This document shows positions 27,965 to 36,136 of a DNA stretch of 64,000 bases, in pieces (position 1 is the first letter of the stretch; the number at the start of each line of letters is the position of its first letter). The notes beneath the pieces are model-generated. The model worked only from the letters and a program-made list of their open reading frames with translations. It had not been told where the DNA came from and made no database searches. The DNA comes from Cognatundibacterium squillarum (GTDB lineage: Bacteria > Pseudomonadota > Gammaproteobacteria > Burkholderiales > Burkholderiaceae_D): positions 351,752 through 415,751 of the forward strand of contig NZ_BMYU01000004.1 of assembly GCF_014652435.1 (NCBI RefSeq), given 5' to 3'. A program made the position numbers and the translations under genes.

Positions 27965-29040
27965 CAGTCAAATCTCCGCAAAGCGAGACCACATGCAATC
28001 GCATATCCGGGAGCATCGTTTCTGAGTGCTTTTTCATTGACGCCGGGAGCCAGCTCCATTCCTTTAAACGGGCTGATGACTGCAGTGGAAATTTTTGTAC
28101 GTTCAGCGACGATATCCGCCAGACCAGTCAGCACCGCACAACCGCCGGTCAGGAAAATCTGATCAACGCGTGTGTATGGTGTGGATGTGAAAAAGAACTG
28201 TATAGCGCGTGTCACTTCCAGCGCAGCATTTTCCAGGAATGGCTCAAGTAATTCCATTTCGTAGCTATCAGGCAAATCGCCGTTTTTCTTTTTAATTTCA
28301 GCCTCGTCCTGCGACAAGCCGTAGTTTCTGACAATATCCTGAGTGAGCTGACTACCACCAAACTGCTGCTCACGCTCGTAAACAACATCACCGTTAAATA
28401 TGATGTAGACGTAAGTCCGTTTCGCGCCAAGCTGAAATACAGCAAAAACCTGGTCACGACCTTCGTTTGCCTGCTTATCAATCAAGCGCTGCACTGCCGC
28501 TCTCGCAGCATAGGACTCGATATCCATGACTTTTGCAGTTAATCCCGCTGCTTCCGCAACTGCCACCCTGTCTTCGACTTTCTCTTTACGTGAAGCGGCC
28601 AGCATAACTTCCATGTCTTCTTCGTTTGCAGCAGGGCCGATAACTGAAAAATCCAGGCTGACTTCATCCATTGAAAACGGGATGTACTGACTGGCCTCTG
28701 ATTCCACCTGAACTTCCAGTGCCTGTTCGCTCAGCGCGGCAGGAAGATAAATTTTCTTGGTGATAACGGCGGAGGCTGGCATGGCGAGCGCGACATTTTT
28801 TGCGCCGGTGCCGCTTTTTTTCAGCAGTTTTTTTATGGTGTCTGCGACTTGTTCGATATTTTCAATATTACCGTCCAGCACAGCGCCTTTTGGCAAAGGC
28901 TCGGAAGCATAGCGATCCAGACGATAAGTCTTATTGCCCGATTCGGACAACTCAACCAGTTTGATATCGAACGAGCTGATATCCAAGCCTATCAGTGGCG
29001 GATTTTTTCTGCCAAGCAAGGTAGCAAGATTGAAAGCCAA
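27964..29040 (-). CDS. pilM: type IV pilus assembly ATPase-like protein PilM
   Basis: PilM is a cytoplasmic actin-like protein that binds the PilN N-terminus. The 358 residues include the ATP-site segments LIGLDISSFDIKLVEL near the start and VFAVFQLGAKRTYVYI and DQIFLTGGCAVL further on. The start is set at a TTG (29040) because GAGGGG lies about 6 nt upstream and this gives the family length; the longer frame to 29118 has no supporting site. It heads the pil operon and is divergent from ponA. Confidence 0.93.
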   Translation of the reverse strand: MAFNLATLLGRKNPPLIGLDISSFDIKLVELSESGNKTYRLDRYASEPLPKGAVLDGNIENIEQVADTIKKLLKKSGTGAKNVALAMPASAVITKKIYLPAALSEQALEVQVESEASQYIPFSMDEVSLDFSVIGPAANEEDMEVMLAASRKEKVEDRVAVAEAAGLTAKVMDIESYAARAAVQRLIDKQANEGRDQVFAVFQLGAKRTYVYIIFNGDVVYEREQQFGGSQLTQDIVRNYGLSQDEAEIKKKNGDLPDSYEMELLEPFLENAALEVTRAIQFFFTSTPYTRVDQIFLTGGCAVLTGLADIVAERTKISTAVISPFKGMELAPGVNEKALRNDAPGYAIACGLALRRFD

Positions 29041-29344
29041 GAATATCCCCTCATGAACGACATACGCGTTCTTATTACAAATTGAAACAAAAACCGTTAT
29101 AAAATACCAACTGCACACAAAGTGACTGCATTTTCTAACAATTACAAATACAGTCGGCCTACCCTACATGAAATCCTAGCAATATCACTTGCTTTGGTAA
29201 AGGAATTTCCTCCCGAGCGTTGCGCGCTTCGTTGCCAATACCCCACTCGGTTTTTTACGCATCTCATTCCGATTAACGGGTTTTCCGTCTGAGCCCAAAG
29301 CACAACCGTTATAATCCGGTTTGTGATTGATATTGTGAAAACTC
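29041..29344. other. divergent pilM-ponA promoter region
   Basis: No gene is seen in these 304 bp. The region carries the two divergent promoters. On the plus strand a perfect TATAAT (29310-29315) lies 29 bp before the ponA ATG. No sigma-54 -24/-12 pair (GG..GC spacing) was noticed for pilM. Confidence 0.6.
29310..29315 (+). promoter_or_regulatory. -10 box of the ponA promoter
   Basis: TATAAT matches the consensus exactly, but no good -35 is seen at 16-18 bp. The predicted transcript would have a leader of about 20-25 nt with no strong Shine-Dalgarno. Confidence 0.45.
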
Positions 29345-31642
29345 ATGTCTGAACAAAACTCTCTTCCGCAGTCGGAACAGCCGTCCCCGAAAAAACGTTC
29401 ACTTGCAGCACGCATCGCCATCGGGAGCGCTGTCGTCATCACCGGACTGACAACCAGTCTGATTCTGATCGTTCTGTTTGCCCTGACTATGGCATATCCG
29501 AATCTGCCGGATATTGACGCAATCACTAGCTACAATCCAAAAATGCCACTGCGCATTTACACCGCGGATCACGTACTGATTGGTGAGTTCGGTGAAGAAC
29601 GGCGCAATGTCGTAAGATTTCAGGAAATTCCTGATGTGATGAAAAAAGCGGTACTGGCAATTGAAGATGATCGTTTCTACGAGCACGGTGGCGTAGATTA
29701 TCTTGGAATCGTACGGGCGGCTTTGCATAATCTGACGGGCGGCGCAAAGCAAGGCGCATCAACGATTACGCAGCAAGTGGCGCGTAATTTTTTCCTTTCG
29801 AGTGAACAAACCTTCAAGCGGAAAATTTACGAAATTCTGCTCGCGTGGAAGATTGAGCAAAATCTGACCAAAGATCAGATTCTTGAGGTGTATATGAATC
29901 AGATTTATCTGGGGCAACGGGCGTATGGTTTCTCTTCCGCAGCGCAGATTTATTTTGGTAAAGCACTGAAGGATGTGACGCTGGCTGAAGCGGCGATGCT
30001 GGCTGGTTTGCCGAAAGCGCCATCAGCATATAACCCGGTCGCCAATCCTAAACGCGCGACGGTACGTCAGCAGTACATTCTGCAGCGTATGCGACAACTC
30101 GGCTATGTTTCTGAAGCGCAGTTTGAACAAGCGCGCACCGAAGAACTTCAGGTAAAGACGGACAGCAGTGATTTTGGCGTACATGCCGAATACGTGGCAG
30201 AGATGGCGCGCCAGCTGGTTTATGAGCAATTCAAAGAAGAGACTTATACCCGTGGCCTGAATGTATATACAACCATCACGAAAGCCGATCAGGATGCTGC
30301 GTATTTATCGCTGCGTCGCGGCGTGATGGATTATGAAAAACGTCATGGTTATCGTGGTCCCGAAGCCATTGTCGAATTGCCCGCGAATAAAGAAGCCGCT
30401 GAAGAGCTGATCGAGAAGAAATTATCAGAACATCCGGCCAGCGATGACTTGCTGGTTGCGATGGTATTGGATGCGACACCGAAACAGGTCCGTGCGGTTC
30501 TAACTTCCGGCGAAGAAATCCGTATTGAAGAAGCAGGTTTAAGTTTCGCCGCCAGCAGTCTGTCAGCGAAAGCACCGGCGAATAAACGCATTCAGCGCGG
30601 TGCAGTGATTCGTGTCATGCAGGAAGGCAAAAACTGGATCATCACGCAGATGCCGGAGGTACAGTCTGCTTTTGTGGCTGCCAGCACCACGGATGGCGCG
30701 ATCAAAGCCCTGGTTGGCGGTTTCGATTACAACCTGAATAAGTTCAACCATGTGACGCAGGCATGGCGTCAGCCAGGCTCTTCGTTTAAGCCGTTTATTT
30801 ATTCTGCGTCGCTGGAAAAAGGTTTCTCACCAGCCACCATGATTGCTGATGAACCGATCAGCTTTGATGCAGGACAGACTGGTGGACAGGCGTGGGAGCC
30901 GAAAAACTACGACGGAAAATACGAAGGTCCGATGACCATGCGCAAGGGTCTGACGAAATCAAAAAACATGATTTCGATTCGTATTCTGCATAAAATCGGT
31001 GCCAAATACGGCCAGGAATACACTAGCCGCTTCGGTTTTCTGCCCGAAAAAAATCCGCCTTATCTGACACTGGCACTGGGGGCCGGTGCGGTAACGCCGC
31101 TGCAACTGGCCGGTGCATATGCCGTGTTTGCGAATGGTGGCTACAAAATCAATCCTTATCTGATCGCCAAAATAACGGATGCCAGTGGCAAAGTGATAGC
31201 GCAGGCCAAACCGGAAACCGCGGGTAACGAAGCCTCACGTGTGATTGATGAGCGGAATGCGTTCCTGATGGACAGCATGATGAAAGATGTTGTCCGTTTC
31301 GGTACTGCTGCAAAAGCGATGGTACTGAAACGTACCGATCTTGCTGGTAAAACCGGTACCACCAATGATTCCGTTGATGCATGGTTTGCCGGCTATCAGG
31401 CGAAGCTGGTCGGGATTGCATGGATAGGCTTTGATCAGCCGCGCAATCTGGGCAACCGCGAAACCGGTGGTGGTCTGGCATTGCCGATCTGGATAGGCTA
31501 CATGCAGAAAGCCCTGAAAGACATTCCGATTGAAGAACGCCCGCTGCCGCAAGGCGTGGTGCAGATTAATGGCGATTATTACTACGTGGAAAATCAGCCC
31601 GGAACCTTCGATCCGGGCGCTCCGCCGGTGATTGAGGAATAG
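29345..31642 (+). CDS. ponA: penicillin-binding protein 1A (bifunctional transglycosylase/transpeptidase)
   Basis: This class A PBP polymerises and crosslinks peptidoglycan at the periplasmic face of the inner membrane. It has 765 residues: one membrane anchor (about 25-50), a GT51 glycosyltransferase domain (EDDRFYEHGGVD, QGASTITQQVARNFFLS), an OB-like insert, and a transpeptidase domain with SSFK (SxxK), SKN (SxN) and KTGTT (KTG) motifs. Its position divergent from pilM is conserved in beta- and gammaproteobacteria. It converges on cyaY with an 11-bp gap. Confidence 0.96.
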   Translation: MSEQNSLPQSEQPSPKKRSLAARIAIGSAVVITGLTTSLILIVLFALTMAYPNLPDIDAITSYNPKMPLRIYTADHVLIGEFGEERRNVVRFQEIPDVMKKAVLAIEDDRFYEHGGVDYLGIVRAALHNLTGGAKQGASTITQQVARNFFLSSEQTFKRKIYEILLAWKIEQNLTKDQILEVYMNQIYLGQRAYGFSSAAQIYFGKALKDVTLAEAAMLAGLPKAPSAYNPVANPKRATVRQQYILQRMRQLGYVSEAQFEQARTEELQVKTDSSDFGVHAEYVAEMARQLVYEQFKEETYTRGLNVYTTITKADQDAAYLSLRRGVMDYEKRHGYRGPEAIVELPANKEAAEELIEKKLSEHPASDDLLVAMVLDATPKQVRAVLTSGEEIRIEEAGLSFAASSLSAKAPANKRIQRGAVIRVMQEGKNWIITQMPEVQSAFVAASTTDGAIKALVGGFDYNLNKFNHVTQAWRQPGSSFKPFIYSASLEKGFSPATMIADEPISFDAGQTGGQAWEPKNYDGKYEGPMTMRKGLTKSKNMISIRILHKIGAKYGQEYTSRFGFLPEKNPPYLTLALGAGAVTPLQLAGAYAVFANGGYKINPYLIAKITDASGKVIAQAKPETAGNEASRVIDERNAFLMDSMMKDVVRFGTAAKAMVLKRTDLAGKTGTTNDSVDAWFAGYQAKLVGIAWIGFDQPRNLGNRETGGGLALPIWIGYMQKALKDIPIEERPLPQGVVQINGDYYYVENQPGTFDPGAPPVIEE

Positions 31643-31653
31643 CGGCGTTAAGC

Positions 31654-31968
31654 TTATGCCTGACTTTGTTCCGCTGCGAGGCGGGACAAAGTCGCAAATA
31701 ACTCACTGCCATCCCGTGTATTCAGCCAGTGCTGGCCGTCATAGCGGTAATGAAAGCCACCGCTGCGCGCCGCCAGCCACATTTCCTGCATCGGTGCCTG
31801 ACTGTTGACGATCATTTTGGAACCGTTGTTCACGAATTCTATGGTCAGCACATTGCCACTGCGGCTGCACTCGACATCCATTTCATCACGTTCAAACGCT
31901 TGTTCGAAGATCTCTTCGACCTGACGCAGGCAGGCTTCCGCCAGATCATGGAATTCAGATTCAGTCAT
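31654..31968 (-). CDS. cyaY: iron donor protein CyaY (frataxin homologue)
   Basis: CyaY binds iron and modulates Fe-S cluster assembly on IscS/IscU. The 104 residues show an acidic first helix (AEACLRQVEEIFEQAFERDEMDVE) and the family signature QAPMQEMWLAARSGGFHY. A GGAG site precedes the ATG. It is divergent from lptM with 61 bp between them. Confidence 0.95.
   Translation of the reverse strand: MTESEFHDLAEACLRQVEEIFEQAFERDEMDVECSRSGNVLTIEFVNNGSKMIVNSQAPMQEMWLAARSGGFHYRYDGQHWLNTRDGSELFATLSRLAAEQSQA
31662..31693. terminator. hairpin inside the 3' end of cyaY, possible ponA terminator
   Basis: Arms GACTTTGTTCCGC and GCGGGACAAAGTC pair over 13 bp with one mismatch around a 6-nt loop. It lies about 20 bp past the ponA stop and within cyaY coding sequence. 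No U-run follows, so its role is uncertain. Confidence 0.4.
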
Positions 31969-32029
31969 GCTACACTCCGTGAAATTCTTACTGAGAAATC
32001 AGCATTCTAACCGTTTCGGAATTTCTGCG

Positions 32030-32191
32030 ATGCGCACCTTGTTTTCTGCTCTGCTGCTTACTGTCATGTTGTCTGCCTGTGGCCAGAAAGGGCCTTTGTA
32101 CATGCCGGACAAACCGGCAGCGCATCCTGTGTCGTCGCAGGCTCCGGTGCCGGCAAAAACGCCCGCCAAAGAAGACTCTGTGAAACCTTAA
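32030..32191 (+). CDS. lptM: small lipoprotein LptM (YifL family)
   Basis: The 53-residue lipoprotein has lipobox LSAC and the invariant CGQKGPLYMP that follows it in LptM, then a Pro/Ala/Lys-rich tail. LptM assists LptD/LptE maturation at the outer membrane. The start at 32030 puts the signal peptide in place; the longer frame reaches into the cyaY promoter. In relatives lysA usually follows, but here a convergent acyltransferase gene overlaps its last 4 nt. Confidence 0.88.
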   Translation: MRTLFSALLLTVMLSACGQKGPLYMPDKPAAHPVSSQAPVPAKTPAKEDSVKP

Positions 32192-32823
32192 GCTTGTTCA
32201 GCTGACTGCGTTTCTTCCGGCTTCAGCTTCACCGGCCCGGCAAGTTCGGGGCGACAACCCTGTACATCTTTGTAAATAGCCGCGATCGCTGCCATATCCG
32301 TATCAGCGTCGCCGGTCAGCGTCAGGTAGTCGGTCAGACTGATGCATTTTCTGCGGAAATCAAAATACGCACAGGCCAGCGGCACATTTGCAGTACGGGC
32401 AATATGGTAAAAGCCACTGCGCCAGTAAGGACGCAGACTGCGCGTGCCTTCCGGTGCCAGCGCCAGCCAGTACCAGTCGCTGCGGTTGATCTGCTCGGCA
32501 ATTCTGCCAATCGCACCGGTCGCCACGCCACGTTCTACCGGCGCGCCGCCGATAGCCCGCAAAAACGGGCCGAACACAGCTCCGGTTATCCCTTCAAACA
32601 GGGATGATTTGGCGATGAAATGAAAGCGCTGTCCGATCGCAATTTTGCCCAGTACGCCAATCGGGAAATCCCAGTTGGAAGTATGCGGATACACGATGAT
32701 GACGCCACGCGGTCCGGGCAAGGGCTTATAAAACACTTTCCAGCCAAACAAACCCAGTACCAGCAGGGCAAGCTTGCGCGTGATGCCTTTGGTCTGGCCC
32801 GGCTTCAGTAAATACGACTGCAT
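32188..32823 (-). CDS. lysophospholipid acyltransferase family (PlsC-like) protein
   Basis: The 211-residue protein has the PlsC acyltransferase motifs: HTSNWD (HX4D, catalytic His) near residue 47 and APEGTRS (substrate binding) near residue 123. An N-terminal hydrophobic stretch (LALLVLGLFGWKVFY) suggests membrane association. It probably transfers an acyl chain to a glycerophosphate or other lipid; the short length and EGTRS variant resemble the distant family members whose substrate is unknown. An AGGAA site precedes the ATG. It is monocistronic by position. Confidence 0.85.
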   Translation of the reverse strand: MQSYLLKPGQTKGITRKLALLVLGLFGWKVFYKPLPGPRGVIIVYPHTSNWDFPIGVLGKIAIGQRFHFIAKSSLFEGITGAVFGPFLRAIGGAPVERGVATGAIGRIAEQINRSDWYWLALAPEGTRSLRPYWRSGFYHIARTANVPLACAYFDFRRKCISLTDYLTLTGDADTDMAAIAAIYKDVQGCRPELAGPVKLKPEETQSAEQA

Positions 32824-32924
32824 GATGATTCCTGTTTCGGTTTGCGACCGGAAATTGTGCGCCGCTGTGCATAAAATCTCAATCGTTTATACGATTACTG
32901 CAACAGAAAAAACCGAACATTTCC

Positions 32925-33545
32925 TCAGACTGCACGTGCGGAGCGGCGCGCAAACCAGATCCGCAAACCCAGCAGCACCACGGTGATACCGCCGTACACC
33001 GCAGGCCAGAAAAAGTCGTGTTTGCCGGCTTTCATCCAGTACACATGCAGTACCGCGACCGGCACCAGCACATACATCAGCTGATGCAGACGCTGCCAGC
33101 GTTTGCCGCCCATCCACCGTAATACTGCTTGCGGACTGCTGATGGCCAGCGCCAGCATCATGCCCCACGAAACCATGCCTGCCAGCACAAACGGACGCTT
33201 GATAATGTCCGGCCAGATCGTTTCCCATTCAAAAAAATGGTCGAACCAGATATACATGGTCAGATGCAGGCTGGCGTAAAAAAACGCAAACAAGCCCAGC
33301 ATACGCCGGAATTTCTGCAGCCAGTTCCAGCCACTGATGCGGCGCAGCGGGGTGATTGCCAGTGTCAGCAATAAGATGTAGATCGCCCATGAACCGGTAT
33401 TGCGAGTCATCCATTCCAGCGGATTCGCCCCCATTTTGTCCAGTACCGCCCACACGATGATCCTTATCAGCGGCAGCAAAGCCAGCAGGAACACGGCAAT
33501 TTTCCAGCGTGACACCGCTGCCGCACTCAGATTCAGACTGCGCAT
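32925..33545 (-). CDS. msrQ: heme-binding membrane subunit MsrQ
   Basis: MsrQ is a b-type heme protein of the inner membrane that hands quinone-derived electrons to MsrP for repair of oxidised periplasmic methionine. The 206 residues have about six membrane segments with histidines placed as heme ligands (LFAFFYASLHLTMYIWFDHF, VAVLHVYW). The ATG overlaps the msrP stop (TGATG), so the pair is co-translated. Confidence 0.93.
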   Translation of the reverse strand: MRSLNLSAAAVSRWKIAVFLLALLPLIRIIVWAVLDKMGANPLEWMTRNTGSWAIYILLLTLAITPLRRISGWNWLQKFRRMLGLFAFFYASLHLTMYIWFDHFFEWETIWPDIIKRPFVLAGMVSWGMMLALAISSPQAVLRWMGGKRWQRLHQLMYVLVPVAVLHVYWMKAGKHDFFWPAVYGGITVVLLGLRIWFARRSARAV

Positions 33546-34513
33546 CAGTAAAACTTCCTCAGATCCATGCCGCTGTACAGCGATGCCACTTCCTGATAAC
33601 CGTTAAACATCAGGGTTTTGCGTTTGCGGGTGAACAGGCCATCTTCGCCGATGCGGCGCTCGCTGGCCTGTGACCAGCGCGGATGATCGACATCCGGATT
33701 CACATTCGAATAGAAGCCGTATTCGCGGCCATTCGCACGGTTCCACGAGGTTTGCGGCTGATCGCGTACGAAGCGGATCTTGACGATGGATTTCGCAGAT
33801 TTGAAGCCGTATTTCCACGGTACCGTCAGCCTGACCGGCGCACCGTTCTGATTCGGCAGCACTTCGCCATACATGCCGAACGTCAGCAATGTCAGCGGAT
33901 GACTGGCTTCATCGAGGCGCAAGCCTTCGGTGTAAGGCCAGTCCAGCACCGGATAATTCAGGCCCGGCATTTGTTTTTTATCGTTCAGTGTGACGAACTC
34001 GATATAACGCGCATTACCGTTCGGCTCGGCGCGACGAATCAGATGCGACAGCGAATAACCTATCCACGGTATCACCATCGACCAGCCTTCCACACAGCGC
34101 AGACGGTAAATCCGCTCTTCCATCGGCGCCAGTTTCAGCAGCGCTTCCAGATCCAGCACAAACGGCTTTTTGACTTCACCCTCGATACTGATGCTCCAAG
34201 GATGGGTTTTCAGCGTGCCTGCCGTTTGCGCCGGATCGGCTTTATCGGTGCCGAACTCATAGAAATTGTTATACGTGGTCGCATCTTTGCGGCTGGTTTG
34301 CTTTTCCGTCAGCTGGTAAGCCGGATTAGCCGCTGCCGCGAGTCGCTGGGTCGCCTGCGCTGCAGCGTCAGTCCAGCGTAGGCCGCTGACACCAGCTAAG
34401 CCGCCCGCAGCCAGCATACCGAGCAATTTGCGGCGCTTTTCAAATACCTCGCGCGGCGTGATTTCAGAGGCGTAAGGGCGGTCCATTCCGTTCGGACCCG
34501 GTAGTATCAGCAT
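33545..34513 (-). CDS. msrP: periplasmic methionine sulfoxide reductase catalytic subunit MsrP
   Basis: MsrP is a molybdopterin enzyme that reduces methionine sulfoxide in periplasmic proteins. The 322 residues have a twin-arginine signal ([14 protein letters not shown]), consistent with Tat export of a folded cofactor protein, and the Mo-ligand Cys in LRCVEGWSM. The ATG at 34513 has GGGAG 7 nt upstream. It forms an operon with msrQ. Confidence 0.95.
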   Translation of the reverse strand: MLILPGPNGMDRPYASEITPREVFEKRRKLLGMLAAGGLAGVSGLRWTDAAAQATQRLAAAANPAYQLTEKQTSRKDATTYNNFYEFGTDKADPAQTAGTLKTHPWSISIEGEVKKPFVLDLEALLKLAPMEERIYRLRCVEGWSMVIPWIGYSLSHLIRRAEPNGNARYIEFVTLNDKKQMPGLNYPVLDWPYTEGLRLDEASHPLTLLTFGMYGEVLPNQNGAPVRLTVPWKYGFKSAKSIVKIRFVRDQPQTSWNRANGREYGFYSNVNPDVDHPRWSQASERRIGEDGLFTRKRKTLMFNGYQEVASLYSGMDLRKFY

Positions 34514-34786
34514 GACAAACTCCCGTGGATAATCGATGATCTGCGCACAGTACAAAACAACAGCGCAGTGTAACCCGCCTGTGTTTTTTCAGCAGACAGG
34601 CTGGTTTTGCACAGACCTGCGATTAGTCGGACGGTTCCGGAAAACCTGACACCGGAGCGCGGGGATGTTGCGCCGCGTCCGCAGCCTGTTCGGCCGCTGC
34701 AGCGCCTGTGACATGGCAGCGTTTCAAATGTGAAAAGGCAGGCAGCAGATTGCCCGTATTATGCAAAGATCGTCATTTGCAATTCA

Positions 34787-34852
34787 CGGAGGCCCTGACT
34801 TTCTGCCGACGACCGCCGGATCGCTATGCAGAACCCCGCATTTGGCTTGTTT
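34787..34852 (+). repeat. dispersed intergenic repeat, copy C
   Basis: Its right half matches copy B: GCTATGCAGAAC, one differing base, then CCGCATTT and a T-rich end. The left half keeps CGGAG and ACCGCC but is otherwise diverged. It lies about 29 kb from the other copies. Confidence 0.55.
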
Positions 34853-34927
34853 TTAGCCTTGTTTTGACCTGCTTTCAGCCGTTTTGCAAAGCTGGCAACG
34901 GGCTGAAGCTTTTACTCACTGGCGGCA

Positions 34928-34969
34928 ATAAAAAACGCACCGTTTCCGGATGCCGGAAGCGGTGCGTTT
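34928..34969 (-). terminator. intrinsic terminator after ccsB
   Basis: On the minus strand AAACGCACCG and CGGTGCGTTT enclose a GC-rich inner stem (TTCCGG/CCGGAA) and are followed by TTTTTT. It lies 20 bp past the ccsB stop. Confidence 0.85.
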
Positions 34970-34989
34970 GATGGCGTGTCAGGCGGAAT

Positions 34990-36135
34990 TTACAGCGTGC
35001 CGTAAGAATGCAGGCCGGATAAGAACATGTTCACGCCGAGGAAAGCAAAGGTCGTCACCAGCAAACCGACCAGCGCCCACCAAGCAGCCGGTACGCCGCG
35101 TAAACCCTTCATCAGGCGCATGTGCAGCCATGCTGCGTAATTCAGCCAGACGATCAGCGCCCAGGTTTCTTTCGGGTCCCAGGACCAGTAACCACCCCAG
35201 GCTTCCGCGGCCCACAACGCGCCCAGAATCGTCGCGATGGTGAAGAAAGCAAAACCGACCGCAATCGCTTTGTACATCACATCATCCAGCACATTCAGCG
35301 CTGGCAGGCGGTCTGCCAGAATGCCTTTTTCTTTGAGCAGATAAGCCACTGCGACCATTGCAGCCAGCGAGAATGTACCGTAGCCGATAAAGTTGGCCGG
35401 TACGTGAATTTTCATCCACCAGCTTTGCAGCGCAGGCACCAGCGGCTGAATCTCGGATGCTTCACGGTTCACGGTGTACCAGAACAGGAAACCGACCGCG
35501 GCGGTAATTACCAGCGACACAAAAGCGCCCATCTGGCGGGTGCGGTATTGTTGTTCGTAATACAGATAAAATAAGCCGGTGATCAGCACGAACAATACAA
35601 ACACTTCGTACAGATTCGAGACCGGAATATGACCAACGTCCGGCCCCAGCAGATAAGATTCATACCAGCGCACCAGCAGGCCGGTGAAGCCCATCAGCAC
35701 CGCTGCCCAGCACAGACCGGAACCGACGCTGCCACCGAATTCCGAACGCGCCAGCAAACCAACCCAGTAAAACAGTGTGGATAAACAGAAAAATACGCTC
35801 ATCCACAAAATCGCAGACTGACTGGACAGCAGATATTTCAGGAAGAATTTTTCATTCGCCAGAGTCAACTGTCCGTTGTACAGACTGATCGCAGACAAGG
35901 CCAGCAGCGTCATACCCAGCATCAGCGGTTTAACCGGTTTCCAGCGCCAGCCCAGCCAGCCGAAGGTCGGCACCGACGCCACCAGAATCGCTTTATCGTA
36001 GATATCCATAAAACTGCTGAAACGCTGCAGTGCATACGCTGCCATCAGTGCCAGCAACAGACTGAATGCCCAGTCCTGCCAGTTCAGTTGTTTCAGGATG
36101 CCGCCAGCAGCGGGAACATTACGCGTCATTTCCAT
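34990..36135 (-). CDS. ccsB: cytochrome c biogenesis protein CcsB/ResC
   Basis: This System II heme handling protein delivers heme to the outside of the inner membrane for attachment to apocytochromes c. The 381 residues have eight or so membrane segments and the tryptophan-rich WWD motif GGYWSWDPKETWALIVW near the C-terminus, with flanking histidines. The ATG at 36135 abuts the resB stop. It partners with ResB next door and probably serves the cytochrome c4 encoded upstream. Confidence 0.94.
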   Translation of the reverse strand: MEMTRNVPAAGGILKQLNWQDWAFSLLLALMAAYALQRFSSFMDIYDKAILVASVPTFGWLGWRWKPVKPLMLGMTLLALSAISLYNGQLTLANEKFFLKYLLSSQSAILWMSVFFCLSTLFYWVGLLARSEFGGSVGSGLCWAAVLMGFTGLLVRWYESYLLGPDVGHIPVSNLYEVFVLFVLITGLFYLYYEQQYRTRQMGAFVSLVITAAVGFLFWYTVNREASEIQPLVPALQSWWMKIHVPANFIGYGTFSLAAMVAVAYLLKEKGILADRLPALNVLDDVMYKAIAVGFAFFTIATILGALWAAEAWGGYWSWDPKETWALIVWLNYAAWLHMRLMKGLRGVPAAWWALVGLLVTTFAFLGVNMFLSGLHSYGTL

Positions 36136-36136
36136 A

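Larger units (their letters stand above)
34514..34989. other. non-coding gap between msrP and ccsB
   Basis: This stretch of about 480 bp separates two minus-strand units. It holds the msrP leader, the third copy of the dispersed repeat (34787-34852) and the ccsB terminator. No supported gene is seen. Confidence 0.7.
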
